DNA from: Ursus arctos
Taxonomy: Eukaryota; Chordata; Mammalia; Carnivora; Ursidae
Assembly (NCBI RefSeq): GCF_023065955.2
Contig: NW_026622997.1
Coordinates: 6,248,001 to 6,312,000, forward strand
DNA: 64,000 bases
Direction: 5' to 3'
In this document: piece after piece, positions 44,828 to 57,415 of the stretch
How positions within the stretch are numbered: position 1 is the first letter of the stretch
Layout: every line of letters begins with the position of its first letter
Notes under the pieces: generated by a model
Database searches by the model: none
Seen by the model: the letters and a program-made list of their open reading frames with translations, nothing else
Told to the model about the DNA's origin: nothing
Program-made: the position numbers and the translations under genes

Positions 44828-46243
44828 CAGAGCTGGAGTAGCAATATTTTTATCAAACAAAATAGACTTTGAAACAAAGACTATAACAAGATACAAAGAA
44901 AGCCATTACATAATGATAAAGGGATCAATCCTCTAAGAAAATATAATAATTATATCAATAAATAAATATCTATGCACCCAACATAGGAGCACCTAATATA
45001 TAAACGAAATACTAATAGACATAAAAGGAGAAACTGAAAGTAATACAATAATAGTAGAGGACTTTAATATCCCACTTACATCAATGGATAGATCAACCAG
45101 AGAGAAAATCAGTAAGAAAATGGTGGCTTTGAACAACACATTAGACCAAATGGACTTAACAGATATAAAGAAAATGTTCCATCCAAAACAGCAGAATACA
45201 CATTTTTTTCAAGTGCACATGAAACATTCTCCAGGATAGATCACAAGTTAGGTTACAAAACAAGTCTCAGTAAATTTAAGAAGACTGAAATCATATCAAG
45301 CACCATTTCCAATCAAAACAGTATGAAACTAGAAATCAAATACAAGAAAAAAGAACTGGAAAAAAACCCAAAAACATATGGAGGCTAAACAACATGCTAA
45401 TAAACAATGAATGGGTCAATGAAGATATCAAAGAGAATATCAATATATATCTTGAGACAAATTGAAGTGGAAACACAATGTAACAAAATCTATGGAATGC
45501 AGCAAAAGGAATGCAGTTCTGAGAGGGAATTTATAACAATACAAATCTGCCTCAAAAAGCAAGAAAAATCTCAAATAAACAAAGTAACTTTACACCTAAA
45601 GGAGCTAGAAAAATAAAAGGACATACAAGGCCTGAAGTTAATAGATGAAAAAAATAGTAAAGATTAGAGTGGAAATAAATGAAATAGAGACCAAAAAATG
45701 GAAAAGGTCAATGAAACTAAGAGATGGTTCTTTGAAAAAATAAACAAAATTGTTAAACCATTAGTCAGACTCACCAAGAAAAACAGAGAGCCCAAATGAA
45801 TAAAATCAGAGATAAAAAGAAGTTACAACCGATACCACAGAAATAAAAAGGATGATAAGAGACTACCACATATAACGCTGCATGTTAGCTATACTGGAAT
45901 TAAAATAAAACAAACAAAAAGACTACTACAAACAATTATACACAAATGAACTGGAAAACCTAGAAGAAATGAGTAAATTCCTAGACCACTACAATCTTCT
46001 AAGACTAAAGCAAGAAGATATAGAAAATCTGAACAGACTGATTGCTAATAATGGATTTGATTCAGTTGTTAAAAACTGCCAACAAACAAAAGTCCAGAAC
46101 CAGATAGTTTCATAGGTGAATTCTACCAAACATTTAAAGAAGCATTCATGCCTATCCTTCTCTAACTATTCCAAAAATAATTAAAAGAAATGCTTCCAAA
46201 CTATTTCTACAAGGTCAACATTATGCTGATACCAAAACCAGAT

Positions 46244-46305
<62 letters not shown>

Positions 46306-46382
46306 GAGGGAGGGAGGGAGGGAGGGAGGAAGGGAGGGAAGAAGGGAAGAATGGAGAAGGGAAGGTAGGTAGAAAGGGAGGG
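46244..46382. repeat. Compound GAAA / GGGA microsatellite
   Basis: About 15 GAAA units (46244-46304) change abruptly to GGGA-rich units (46305 on). It lies where related L1 copies carry a short A-rich coding stretch, so it probably grew from that seed. Confidence 0.95.
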
Positions 46383-47536
46383 AATTACAGGCCAATATCC
46401 ACAATAAACAAGGACACAAGAATCCTCAACATGATATTAGCCTACCAAATTCAACAATACATCAAAAGGGTCATACATCATGATCAAGTGAAATTTCTTC
46501 AGGGATGCAAGGATGGTTCAACATCCACAAATCAATCAACATGATATACCACATTAATGAACTGAAGAGTAAAAATGGTATGATCATCTCAATAGATGCC
46601 AAAAAAACATTTGACGGAATTCAACATCCATTTATGAGAAAAACTCTCAACAAAGTGGCTATAGAAGGAACATACTTCAACATAATAAAGGCCAGATATG
46701 ACAAACCCACAGCTGACATCATACTCAATGGTAAAAAGCTAAAAGCTTTTCCTTTAAGACCAGGAACAAGACAACAATACCCACTTTTGTCACTTTCATT
46801 CAACATAGCCCTGGAAGTCCTAGGCAGAGCAATCAGGCAAGAAAAAGAAATAAAAAGCATCTGAATTGATAAGGAAGTAGTAAAACTATCACTATTTACA
46901 AATGATATAATGGTATATATGGAAAACCCCAAAGACTCCACCAAAATGCTATTAGAATTAACAAATTAATTCAGTAAAGTTGCAACATACAAAATTAATA
47001 TTCAGAAATCTGTTGTGTTTCTATATACTAATAATAAACTATCCAAAAGAGAAATTAAGAAAAAAATTCCCTTTTATAATTGCATCAAAAAGAATATAAT
47101 ATCAGGAATAAATTTAACCAAGGAGGTGAGAGACCTGTACTATGAAAACTATAAGACATGGATGAAAGAAACTGAAGACAACACAAATAAATAAAAAGAT
47201 ACACTGTGCTCATGAATTGGGAGAACTAATATTGTTAAAATATCCATACTACCAAAAGGAATCTACAGATTCGTTGTGATTCCTATCAAAAATTCCAATA
47301 GTATTATTCACCAAAATAGAACAAATAATCCTAAAATGGAAACACAAAAGACCCCAAATAGCTAAAGCAACCTTGAGAAAAGAACAAAGCTGCATGTATC
47401 ATGCTCCCTGATTTCAAACTATACTTCAGAACTGTAGTAATCAAAACAGTATGGTATTGGCATAAAAACAGGTACATAGATCAATGGAACTAAATAGAAA
47501 GTCCAGAAACTCATGCTTAGATAGTCAAATAATCTA

Positions 47537-47736
47537 GGGGCATCTGGGTGGCTCGGTTAAGCATCCAACTCCTGATTTCGACTCAGGATTGTGAGACCAA
47601 GCCCCGCGTCAATCTCTGTGCTGAGTGTGAAGCCTGCTTAAGACTCTCTCTCTCCCTCTCCCTCTTCCTCTGTCCCCCCCATCCACCCTCTGGTTAATGC
47701 GTGTGCTCTCTAAAAAATAAATAAATAAAATAAAAA
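47537..47736 (+). mobile_element. CAN-type SINE (SINEC)
   Basis: Head ggggcatctgggtggctcgg, CT-rich body and AATAAA tail. A perfect 16-bp duplication, atagtcaaataatcta, lies at 47521-47536 and 47737-47752. Confidence 0.96.
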
Positions 47737-48715
47737 ATAGTCAAATAATCTATAACAAAGGAGGCATGAATATACAATGGGGAGAAGGCAGTCTCTTCAA
47801 TAATAGTATTTGGAAAACTGGATGGTTACATGCAAAAGAAAGAAACTGGACCGTTTTCTTATATCATGTAAAAAAATAAACTCAAAATGGATCAAAGACT
47901 AAAATTTAAGACCTAAAACCACAAATTTCGTAGAAGAAACCGTAGGCAGTAAGCTCCCTGAAATAGGTCTTGATGATGATTTTTTTCAATTTAACACCAA
48001 AAGCAAAAGAAACAACAGCAAAAATAAACAAATGGTACTACATCAACTAAACAGCTTTGCACAGTGAAGGAAATTACCAATAAAATGAAAAGTTATCCTA
48101 CTGAATGGGAGAAGACATCTGTAAATGATATATCCAATAAGGGGTTAACATCCAAAATAAAGAACTTATACAACTTAACACCCAAAACACTAACAATCCA
48201 ATTAAAAAATGGGCAGAGGATGTGAATGGATATTTTCCCAAAGAAGATATACAGATGGCCAATAGTTACGTGAAAAGACACTACATCATTAACCATCGGG
48301 GAAATGCAAATCAAAACCACAATGAGATATCACCTCATACCTGTTAGAACAGCTAGTATCAAAATGACTAGAAATAACAAATGTTGGTGAGGATGTGGAG
48401 AAGAGGGAACCCTTGTTGGTAAGTGTTGCTAAGAATGTAAACTGGTATGGCCACTAGTCAGAAACAGTTATGGAGGTTTCTCAAAAAATTAAAAATAGAA
48501 CTACCATATGATCCAGCAATTCCACCTTTGGGTATTTATCTGAAGAAAATGAAAACACTAACTCAAAAAGTTATAGGCACCCCCATGTTTGCTGAAGCAT
48601 TGTTTGTAAGAGATAAGATATAGAACAATGATATAAGTGTCTACCTTGGATGAACGGATAAAGAAATTGTTACACTCAGACACACACACTGGGATGTTAC
48701 TCAGCCATAAAAATC

Positions 48716-48965
48716 AGGCACCTGGGTGGCTCAGTTGGTTAAGCAGCTGCCTTTTTGACTCAGGTCATGATCCCAGCGCCCTGGGAACAAGTCCCGCATC
48801 AGCCTCCCTGCTCAGTGGGGAGCTTGCTTCTCCTTCTCCTTCTGCCACTCCCCCTGCTTGTGCTCTCTGTCAAATAAATAAATAAAATCTTTTCAAATAA
48901 AAATAAATAAGAGAAAACAAAATAATAAAATAAAATAAAATAAAATAAAATAAAATAAAATAAAA
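48716..48965 (+). mobile_element. CAN-type SINE with TAAAA-expanded tail
   Basis: Complete head and body, then an A-rich tail that has grown into a TAAAA array at about 48922-48965. The interrupted L1 coding text resumes at aaatcttgcc. Confidence 0.94.
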
Positions 48966-49403
48966 TCTTGCCTTTTGTGAAAACATGGATAGACCTAGAG
49001 GGTACTCTGCTAAATGAAATAAGTGAGACAGACAAAGACAAATACCATGTTATTTCACATAAGTGCAATCTAAAAAATCAAAACAAATGAACAAACAAAA
49101 CAGAAACAGACTAAAAAAATACAGAGAACAGGTGGTTGCCAGAAGGGAGGTAATTGCGGATAGGCAAAATAGGTGAAAGAGATTAAGAGGTACAAATTTA
49201 CAATTATACAATAAATAAGTCATAGGGATGTAAAGTACAGCATGAAGTATATAGTCAAAAGTATTGTAATAACTTTGTATTATGACAGATGGTAACTAGA
49301 CTTATTGTGGTCACTTTGCAATGTATATAAATGCTGAATTACTACTGGGTTATACCACTGAAACTAATATAGTATTATATGTTAACTATTCTCCAACAAA
49401 AAT

Positions 49404-49443
49404 TAATTAATTAATTAGTTAAAATTAATTAATTAATTAATTA
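49404..49443. repeat. TTAA tandem repeat
   Basis: Repeated AATT/TTAA units grown from the A-rich end of the L1. Confidence 0.9.
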
Positions 49444-49456
49444 AAAGTTCCTTGGG

Positions 49457-49645
49457 GTACCTGGGTGGCTCAGTTGGTTGAACATCCAACTCTTGATTTC
49501 AGCTTAAGTCATGATTTCAGAGTCCTGAGATCAAGCCCTGCATCAGGCTCTGCACTCAGTGCAGCGTCTGCTTATCCCTCTCCCTCTGCTCCGCCCTCTA
49601 CTCTCTCTCTCTCAAATAAATAAATAAAATCTTTAAAAAAAAAAA
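49457..49645 (+). mobile_element. CAN-type SINE (SINEC)
   Basis: Head gtacctgggtggctcagttg, CT-rich body and AATAAA tail with 13 or more A. Duplication aagttccttggg at 49445-49456 and aaggtccttggg at 49646-49657 (one mismatch). Confidence 0.96.
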
Positions 49646-49829
49646 AAGGTCCTTGGGTCTTCAAATCTTTTTCTTGACTTTTGAATTTGTTCCATGTATT
49701 TGCCTTCCTGCGCTCATACCACACTGTACCTTCATAGTGAATTTTAATAATATATAAGGTATATCCCTGGTCACCTATCTTCATTATCAAAATTTCTTCA
49801 GACCTCATACCTTTATTTATCATACAAAT

Positions 49830-50240
49830 ATTAGACATATTTTGTCTAGTTAAAAAAAGCTGATGGGATTTTGTTTAAAATTGCATTAAATTTATGTATT
49901 AATTTGGGAAGAATTATTGTTTTATTTATTTATTCATTTATGTATTATTGCCTTATTTGTCAGGTGATATATTCTGTTCTTTGATAAAATATGGTTTTTA
50001 AAAATATAGGTTATTTTGATTTGGGGTATATTTTGATTGGGTATATTTTAATTTTGTTGCAGTGTACAAATTTTTCCACCTTATTTTTATACCAAATATC
50101 CTGTTCAGCTCTGACTTTGGTATTGAGTCTCTTGGATTTTCTATGTATGTAAGCATTTCACTTGTAAATAATAATTCTTCTTTCTTTTTCATTAGTAGGC
50201 CTTTAAAAGTGCTGAATATTAGAAATTACATAAGACACTT
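49830..50240 (-). mobile_element. Old L1 fragment, antisense
   Basis: attgcattaaatttatgtat and cttggattttctatgtatgt are complements of ORF2 segments in older L1 families. Diverged, with unclear ends. Confidence 0.6.
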
Positions 50241-50489
50241 TTATCCAATTTCTGATTTGGGGAGAGATATTCTTAATATTCTGCAATGCAAGTAATTTGA
50301 ATAACAGTTTCTGGTAAAGGACACTTCAGGTTTCAAAATAACAGTTTATGAAGATTATAATAGGTATAACAGGAGATAACTAGCAAGAACATAGAAGTAC
50401 TAAGAACTGAGTTAATATCTGAAAATGCATATATGTACACCTTTATCCTATTAATTTAGTATATGCCAAAAAATGAAAGAGTGTATAAG

Positions 50490-50695
50490 CACACATTTTA
50501 TTGGCTGTCTGAGTAATGACATCTTCACATGCCACATAGCCTCTGGAAAACACTATTGTAACTTGTGTAGGAATGTTAGTGAAAAGAGTAAATATTGTCT
50601 TACTATTATTAGAAAGTAGTTTGACCTTGCAGATCTCCTGAAAGGGTCCCAAGAATCCCAGGGGTCCACAGACCACATTTGGAAAACCACTGTTG
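50490..50695 (-). mobile_element. Probable hAT-like transposon end, antisense
   Basis: Contains gccacatagcctctggaaaa and ends ggtccacagaccacatttggaaaaccactg in the + strand, closing with CCACTG like the complement of a CAGTG terminus. I think it is the same family as 34423 but cannot name it. Confidence 0.4.
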
Positions 50696-50699
50696 TAGA

Positions 50700-51646
50700 T
50701 GACTCCCTTTGGAGGCTTCAGGGATGCTGGATTGAACTTGTCCTGAAGCTGGAAGCCAGGCAAAAGAAGAAAGAAAATCCAGGCATAGAGAACCTGGGCT
50801 TTCCTACGGTTGTGGGGGCTTCTAACCAAGCTTAAGAGGGCTCAATTCTTTGAACAGGAAATGTCTCATAAACACTCATGTGCTGTTGGACCTTCTCCTG
50901 GAGTTGTAGGCTTCCAAAACAGAAAAGACATTCAAGGGCAGCCCACACATCATTCTTGCTTTTCTGCAGCTTTCCCTCAGTTTCTGGGGATATGTTCAAC
51001 TGCACTGTCAACCTCACACATATGCACACCATTCTGGAGATGGGTCATAAACATTTAAACTATGTTGGCTCAATAATGGGGACATTTGGCTCCAGACTGT
51101 GCTGAACTTTGCCCATTCCAGAAATATCCCATAAGACATTCCCAAGGCACTGAATGATGCAAACCACATTTCTCCACTTACCATAGACAAAAATGTGACT
51201 GAAAAGCAGGAACTCAAATTCTTCCTGAAAAAAGAAATAGTGTGAACTGTGTTCCTGTACAAAACCTGACTTCTTCCCTTACTTGAAAACAACCTCCCAT
51301 TGCTCAGAACGGAATCTTTCAGTGAAGTGATTTTCTTTAGATCTGATATCAAATACCATCTCCATTCCTATGCCCTTAAACAGAGTGGCAGGATAAGGTG
51401 TAGCATGAGGCATCACAGCCATGCTTCAGGAGTTTTGCAGATAATAGTGGAAGTGGTAGTGAAAGCAATAGTAATACATCGCCTTATTTCTTGCAGTCTC
51501 AGTAGGCGAGCATTAACATTTATTTAGTACATACTTTGTGCACAGTATTGTATGTGGCCCCATGACAAGAGGACAGTGAGCTGACATTTGGCCCATTACC
51601 CTTAAGCACTATTCACCTTTCATCTCACGAGGAAGTTTCTAACTGT
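50700..51646. other. Mostly unique sequence
   Basis: No gene supported. A short antisense MIR-like piece may lie at 51519-51560 (tttatttagtacatactttg). The overlapping frames on both strands have no domains. Confidence 0.4.
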
Positions 51647-51872
51647 ATTAGTTTGCTAGGACAGCCATAACAAAGTGTCACAGACTTGGTTGCTTACACA
51701 ATAGAAATTTATTTCCGCACAGTTCTGGAGACTGGAAGTCCAAGATCAAGGTGTCAGCAGGGTTGTATTGCTTTTCTTCCTTTCCTTTCCTTCTTCCCTT
51801 CTTCCCTTCCTTCCTTCCCTTTTTTCCTTCCTTAGTTTTTTCCTTCCTTCTTTTCTTTCTTTTCTTTCTTTC

Positions 51873-51931
<59 letters not shown>

Positions 51932-52210
51932 CTTTCTTTTTTTTTCTTTCTTTTGGGTATTTTCTGAGGCTTCTTTCCCTGGCTCATAGGTAGCTGTCTT
52001 CTCCTTGTGTCCTCACATGGTCTTCCCTCTTTGTACGGTTATGTCCTCATCTCCTCTTCTTATAAGGACACCAGTCAGATCAGATGAGGGCCCACCCATA
52101 TGACCTCATTTTAATTTAATTACCTCTTAAAGACCCTGTCTCCAAAACAGTCACATCCTAAGGTACTGAAAGTTCAGGCTCAAATGACATTGTGGGGTGA
52201 ACACAGTCTC
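51647..52210 (-). mobile_element. MLT1-type LTR (ERVL-MaLR), antisense
   Basis: Begins tgtattagtttgctaggaca, the complement of an MLT1 LTR end, with atttatttccgcacagttct, cttataaggacaccagtcag and gaccctgtctccaaa following in order. It is an old solo LTR with no internal coding region visible. A polypyrimidine array has expanded inside it. Confidence 0.88.
51768..51957. repeat. CTTT / CCTT polypyrimidine array
   Basis: About 190 bases of CCTT then CTTT units within the LTR; the purest run is at 51880-51932. Confidence 0.95.
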
Positions 52211-52459
52211 TCCTATTATCCCTATAGGCTCCCTTACCTTTGCAGTGTGTGGGCCAGGCAGCAAACACATCTATCTTATTCACCTCTCAATCTACAGCAC
52301 TTAGCAAAGGTTCCTGGCATGTAGCAATGGTTCAATATATATTTGCTGAAAATATGAAAATTTTAGAAGTGTTCACTTGTACATCCACCAGCATTACAGA
52401 GATGAAAAATAATAAAACCAAAACATCCTATTTTAAATTAACTCAGTTCTATAATTTCA

Positions 52460-52501
52460 TAATAACAAATAATAACAAACAAATAATAACAAATAACAAA
52501 T
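52460..52501. repeat. AATAAC-type simple repeat
   Basis: Imperfect repeats of AATAAC and AAATAAC. Confidence 0.85.
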
Positions 52502-55500
52502 TTGTATTCTTATACAAAGGACCCCAAAGCATTAGACCCAAAAGATGACTACATAATGGGATTATTAAGCCACAAATTATGTTCTTGGTGATAACAAAAT
52601 AATTCTATGAACCTACTTTATTTATTTATTTTACCTTTATTTTAAAGATAAGAGAACTAAATAAATTTTTAAAGTACCATTTTCAGAACAGGGTTTAGGA
52701 CCGACTTAGGATGTTGCTAACCCAGTAAAGCTTAAACCGTGCCATGCATGGACTACAGACTTCCACGGTGATAAGTAATTTGTGTGTGAGCTCACGCTGT
52801 CACAATCCACAGCATGTGCACATTAAAGGAAAACGGTTTTTGGTCAAAATTTCCCCACATATGCTATCACATGATTCAATTTCATATGTAAATGAACTCC
52901 TTTAAAGCATAAGTGCTCAAAGCAGGAAATTAAGCAAATCTGGTGCGGGTTTTTTCTCTTTCCCTCTCTCTAAATAGAAAAAAAAAAAAAAAAAACGGAT
53001 GCTTCTCAAGGCATACAGCTAAGTCAGGACATTTATATCTTCTATTCCATGAACTCATAACATCTGCATCTGCATCTGCAGTTATATGGCCTCTGTATCT
53101 AAACTGAAAGTCATCCGCACATTGTATCTGGAAAATGATTCATCAAAAGGAAAAGTACTGCAAAATGTAGCCAGCTTCTTAAAGGTCATGGAAAAAAAGA
53201 ATCTTAAAAAAAAAAAGCAAAGCAAAGAAAAAATGTTGTTCTGAACTCCACAAAATTGGCCAGAAGCTTAAGATGTCCAGGATTTTTGTCTGCTGATTTT
53301 ATTCTTCTTAAATACTTACGGAGCCCTAAAATACCTCCATTGGAGCAACAGAGAGAAACAGGAATAGCAGCATTGTGCCGGCCTCAGTGGGCCGTCCTGT
53401 TTCACAGAGCAGCCCGCAATCTCTTGTGCCACATTCAGGCAAAAGCACAATTTTAGGAAATGCAAACAACCTGGAAACCCACTGACCTACAGATAACCTA
53501 TTCAGCAACAATGAAACTTGAAAAAAGATTTCATCTAAAAAAAAAAAAAAGGAAAGGGGAAAAGAAATTTGTTTTTTAAAATATGCTTCCCTATTTCAGT
53601 AACTAGGTTGATGAAGTCTCAGATACTTCAGATCCCCACCTTACTGGGTCTGCTCTGGTTTTGAAGCCTCTGGCAACAGTAAATAAGTAGCTATAAAGTG
53701 AGAGCTTGCACTGTGGCTCTGACGTGCTGGAAACCAGCTCGTATAGGGAAGAGCAAGGAGTTAAACGTCTCATACGCATAGAGGCTCATTCGCAAAATCA
53801 ATTGCTAAGAGCTTAGCCCTTGAGTCAATGACAACAAGAAAATTACATTGGAGCTTGCAGGACTTTCCAAGACAAGACCTATTCTTAGAGAAAGAGGAAC
53901 AATACCTCATATGTGCAGATCACAGAGGCACAGACAAAAGAAATGAAGGAAATTCAGATACCTTGTGGAGTTCTTCTAGAATCTTCCCTCTGCTTTAGAG
54001 AATGGTCGATGGCCAGATGACTATTCATCTGAATTTTATTCCAAACAAAAAAGTATTTGAAAATCTTATTTTCACATTCAAATGGTGATAATCTAGAAAA
54101 GCAGGAAAGCTTTGATTTTTTTGTTTGTTTGGTTGGTTGGTTTTTTTGTTCTTTTCTCTTTGTCCTTGAAACAGAGGAAATACTTTTTAAAATAAGGAAT
54201 TTAGCAAACTTTCATCAAGGTATTAAAAGCAAAATGAGGAAGGCAGCCCTGGATCTTGAATAACAACCTTGAAAAGCCAGTGTTTTCTCTAAATCAAAAT
54301 GAGAAAACATAAGACTTTTTAAACAAAGTCTTTTTACATGAGAGGGATTGAAGCAAAAATGAGTATGTCAAGAGAACAGAGAAGACACTGAATGAACAAT
54401 CATTGGTTGTGTCATCAGAAGCCAAGTACAGTAGGACAAAAGATGGAGGGGCTGCCTCCAGGCTTTCCACTGTGTGGTAGAAGCCTATTGCCAGTGACCC
54501 CCTCATCTCAGCAGGGAGGTCATCTCTGAAGGAACAAGTGTGGGAGACATGACCCAGCCAGACAGCCAACCCAAGAAACAACCCAACGCACTGGGACCAG
54601 TGCTGGTGATGATCCCAAGGGCTCAGGTGCCTTGGCCTCCACCCTCCACTTCTAGGCTTAGACCAGCCTGCCCTGTCCACACCTCATAAAGATGTCTTAG
54701 AGGATGGACCCTTGGGCATACATTTCCTATTTTAAAATGAAGATTAAAAACCATTTTATAATCTTAGAATTGCAAAACAGACTTTGAATAATATTTTAAA
54801 TGAGAAACACTATCAAGTTAGATAGGAGAAGAAAGGGGGATTTATGCTCACTCCATAATAAACTTATTCTAAGTGGTTGATACGTAATTGTTGGACATTT
54901 TGTGACTTCTAAATCTACAGCACTTAGCATCTTGATATCTTCATAGATATCAATAAGACTCACTTTTATAAACTCCAACCCATCATCCCATCTCTCTTCA
55001 TATGTGTGCCAGAGGGCCTCTGGGATTGGAAAGCCAACTTGATGGTAGGAAATCGGATGACTTCAGGGCCTTCTGTGTTTTCATTACTGTTGGTTCTAAG
55101 AGGGTTTCTCCACTCACGAGAAAATTATTAGTTTTCAGTCCCAATTCCTTTGAAACTTTTTCAACCTCACACACACACACAAGACTAAGAACAATAAAGA
55201 CTAAGAATTAATATGTCATTACTAATTTCCACCCTTCCTCCACTCATCGTTCAACTTATATTTTCTTCACTCATTCAAATTAAAATTTCCAAAATGTCAC
55301 AGTTCCCAGACTGGGGACAAATCGCAGGAGAGAAGGTAGAGGTCATCAAGCTTTGTCAGAGACCTAAGAAACGAGCTCTTGTTCTGTCACTCTCTTAGAT
55401 TAGGGTTACACAGCCTCTCCTAAAAACTGCCTTGCCCCACAACAAAATGGAAGACCTGCGTGTGCGCCGGGTTTTGTATGAAATATCTTAACAATCCTTG

Positions 55501-56187
55501 GGGCATGGGGGAGGAAATTACTTGCACCGTGAAAAAGTGGCCTCGCTGAAGACAGAGGAAAGGCCAGGGAATGTTTTATAGTCAAGTTTATAACAGAACA
55601 TTTGAGTGGTGAAGGGCTATTTGTGCAGCCTCAGGGCGTACTGTTAATAAAACTGCTGGCTAACCTGCTGTTTTTAAGTTCCACAGACCTATGATGTCAG
55701 AATTCATTATGCACACAAGGGCTATTTATGGCCTCATAAACTGGTAGACAAGGAAATTGTTGGTGAAAAAATGGCTTCCAAAGCTAAAATGCAATCATTC
55801 ATTCGTCAGCTCTCTGAGGACCATCAAGTCTATCTCCAAGGACTTCTCCTGCCTAAAGCAAAATCCTGTGTCCTGAGTAGTAAAAGCCTTTCTGCCCTGG
55901 TTCCGTTTTGAATATTTATGTGACATTTGAGCCACAGTTGGGTCAGGGTGTGGATCTCCAAGGGAAAGATACCCATCCATATCCTAGTGCCTACGGCCAG
56001 CAGACACACAATGTGGCTAAGGTGAGAAATGGGGGAGGGAGGAAAGGTGAGGAGAAGAAAGATAGGAGACCAGAGACAGAAATGCACACATCTTAGGTCT
56101 TATTGGCATGGGAGATGCAGATAGTCCCACATCAAAGTTAACTCTTTAAAACTTGGCTTAGACTGACAATACGAGACATATCACCCA

Positions 56188-56242
56188 ACAATGCCTGGCA
56201 CACAGTGGGCATTCAAAAAATATTTGCTGAATGAATGATAAG
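56188..56242 (+). mobile_element. L2 3'-tail fragment
   Basis: Reads atgcctggcacacagtgggc and ttgctgaatgaatgata, the terminal L2 landmarks. Confidence 0.55.
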
Positions 56243-57245
56243 CAAGTTAGATGCCTTCCCTCTTCTCCAGCCTAAGGTCATGAATCTCAACACCACTTTT
56301 TTGGGAGAAAATGTGGGTGCCTACCTCAGCCCAGTGCAGAAACCATGTGCAGGAGCACTGAAACATTTTCCCTAGTTCATCAAAAATATTTCTATTTGCT
56401 AAATGAGTATCCTCATTTATGAATATTTATGAATATCCTCAAAAATGAATACTTTTCCCCTTTGTATGAGAAGCTGATTTCTTCATACTCATTTCTGGTT
56501 TATTATTATTATTCAATGTATTTAAACTAAAACCAAAAACAGTTCATCTGTTTTCCCACTCCCTACTCCCCACTTCTGGCAATCACCAATCTTTTCTCTG
56601 AATCTGTGAGCTTAGATTTTTTTTGTTTGTTTTTATACTTTCACATATAGGAGAAATTGTATGATATTTGTCTTCCTCTGTCTGACTCACGTCACTTAGC
56701 ATACACCCTCTAGCTCCATCTGTGTTGTCACAAATGGTAGGATTTTTCTCATTTTTTATGGTTGAATAATATTCCATTGTGTATCTATACCACAATTTCC
56801 CTATCCATTCATCTATGATGGACATTTAGGTTGTTGCCATATACTGGCTACTGCAAATAATGCTTCAATGAACAAGAGGGCACATATATCTTTTTGAATT
56901 AGTGTTTTTTGTTTTCTTCAGTTAAATACCCAGAAGTGGAATTGCTAGGTCATCTTGTAATCCTATTTTTAATTTTTTCAGGAACCTCCATACTGTTTCC
57001 CATCATGGCTGCACCAATTTACATTCTCACCAACAGTGTATAAGTGTTCCCTTATCTCTACATCCTACCAACACTTATTTCTAGTCATTTTGATAATAGC
57101 CATTCTAACAGGTGTGAGGTAATACTTATTGTGGTTTTGATTTGCATTTCCCTGAAGATTAATGATGTAATTTTCATGTACCTGTTGGCCATGTGTATGC
57201 CTTCTTCAGAAAAATATCTATTCAGGTCTTCTGCCCATTTTTAAA

Positions 57246-57415
57246 GTATTTTTATTGAGGTATAGTTGACACACAATGTTACATTAGTTTCAGGTGTGCA
57301 ACATAGTGATTTGACAATTCTATACATTATGCTATGCTCGCCCCAAGTATAGCTACCATCTGACACCATATACTGCTATTATAATACCATTGACTATAGT
57401 CCCTATGCTGTATTA
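57246..57415 (-). mobile_element. L1 3'-end insertion, older subfamily, antisense
   Basis: The antisense 3'UTR text (ttgaggtatagttgacacac; gtttcaggtgtgcaacatag) interrupts ORF2. A 16-bp near-duplication, tctgcccatttttaaa at 57230-57245 and tctgccagtttttaaa at 57416-57431, flanks it. Confidence 0.9.

Larger units (their letters stand above)
44540..49060 (+). pseudogene. L1 ORF2 relic, older subfamily
   Basis: All ORF2 regions can be followed as fragments. The endonuclease part is at about 44540-45400, with the SRIDHK-like region near 45235. The reverse transcriptase part is best seen in the frame 46505-46864, with DAKKTFD near 46590. The catalytic FADD motif is changed to FTND near 46890. The cysteine-rich C-terminal part is near 48380-48440. 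Many stops and frameshifts, and a microsatellite near 46244, make it non-functional. Confidence 0.88.
44470..49403 (+). mobile_element. Older L1, 5'-truncated near the ORF2 start
   Basis: Begins near the ORF1-ORF2 junction (atcaataattaaatataaat) and follows ORF2 in order to a 3'UTR ending ccactgaaactaatatagta. It carries a short L1 tail, a GAAA/GGGA array and two SINEs. Clearly more diverged than the copy at 37431. Confidence 0.9.
52211..56439. other. Repeat-poor stretch, no gene seen
   Basis: The longest interval with few recognisable repeats. It holds an L2-like tail at about 52270-52360, an AATAAC run at 52460-52501, an A run at 52978-52995, a three-unit CATCTG run near 53061-53080, and an L2-like tail at 56188-56242. 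None of the short frames shows a domain or convincing splice context. It could contain regulatory DNA, but a single sequence cannot establish that. Confidence 0.45.

Noticed and set aside
46207..46419. Low-complexity frames rich in K/E or in S/F/L
   Set aside because: They are translations of the GAAA/GGGA microsatellite.
51751..51993. Phenylalanine/serine/leucine-rich frames that resemble membrane proteins
   Set aside because: They are translations of the CTTT/CCTT array in the LTR.
55640..55760. Possible conserved enhancer with a CTATTTATGG motif
   Set aside because: The motif is short and AT-rich and could occur by chance; no comparison is available.
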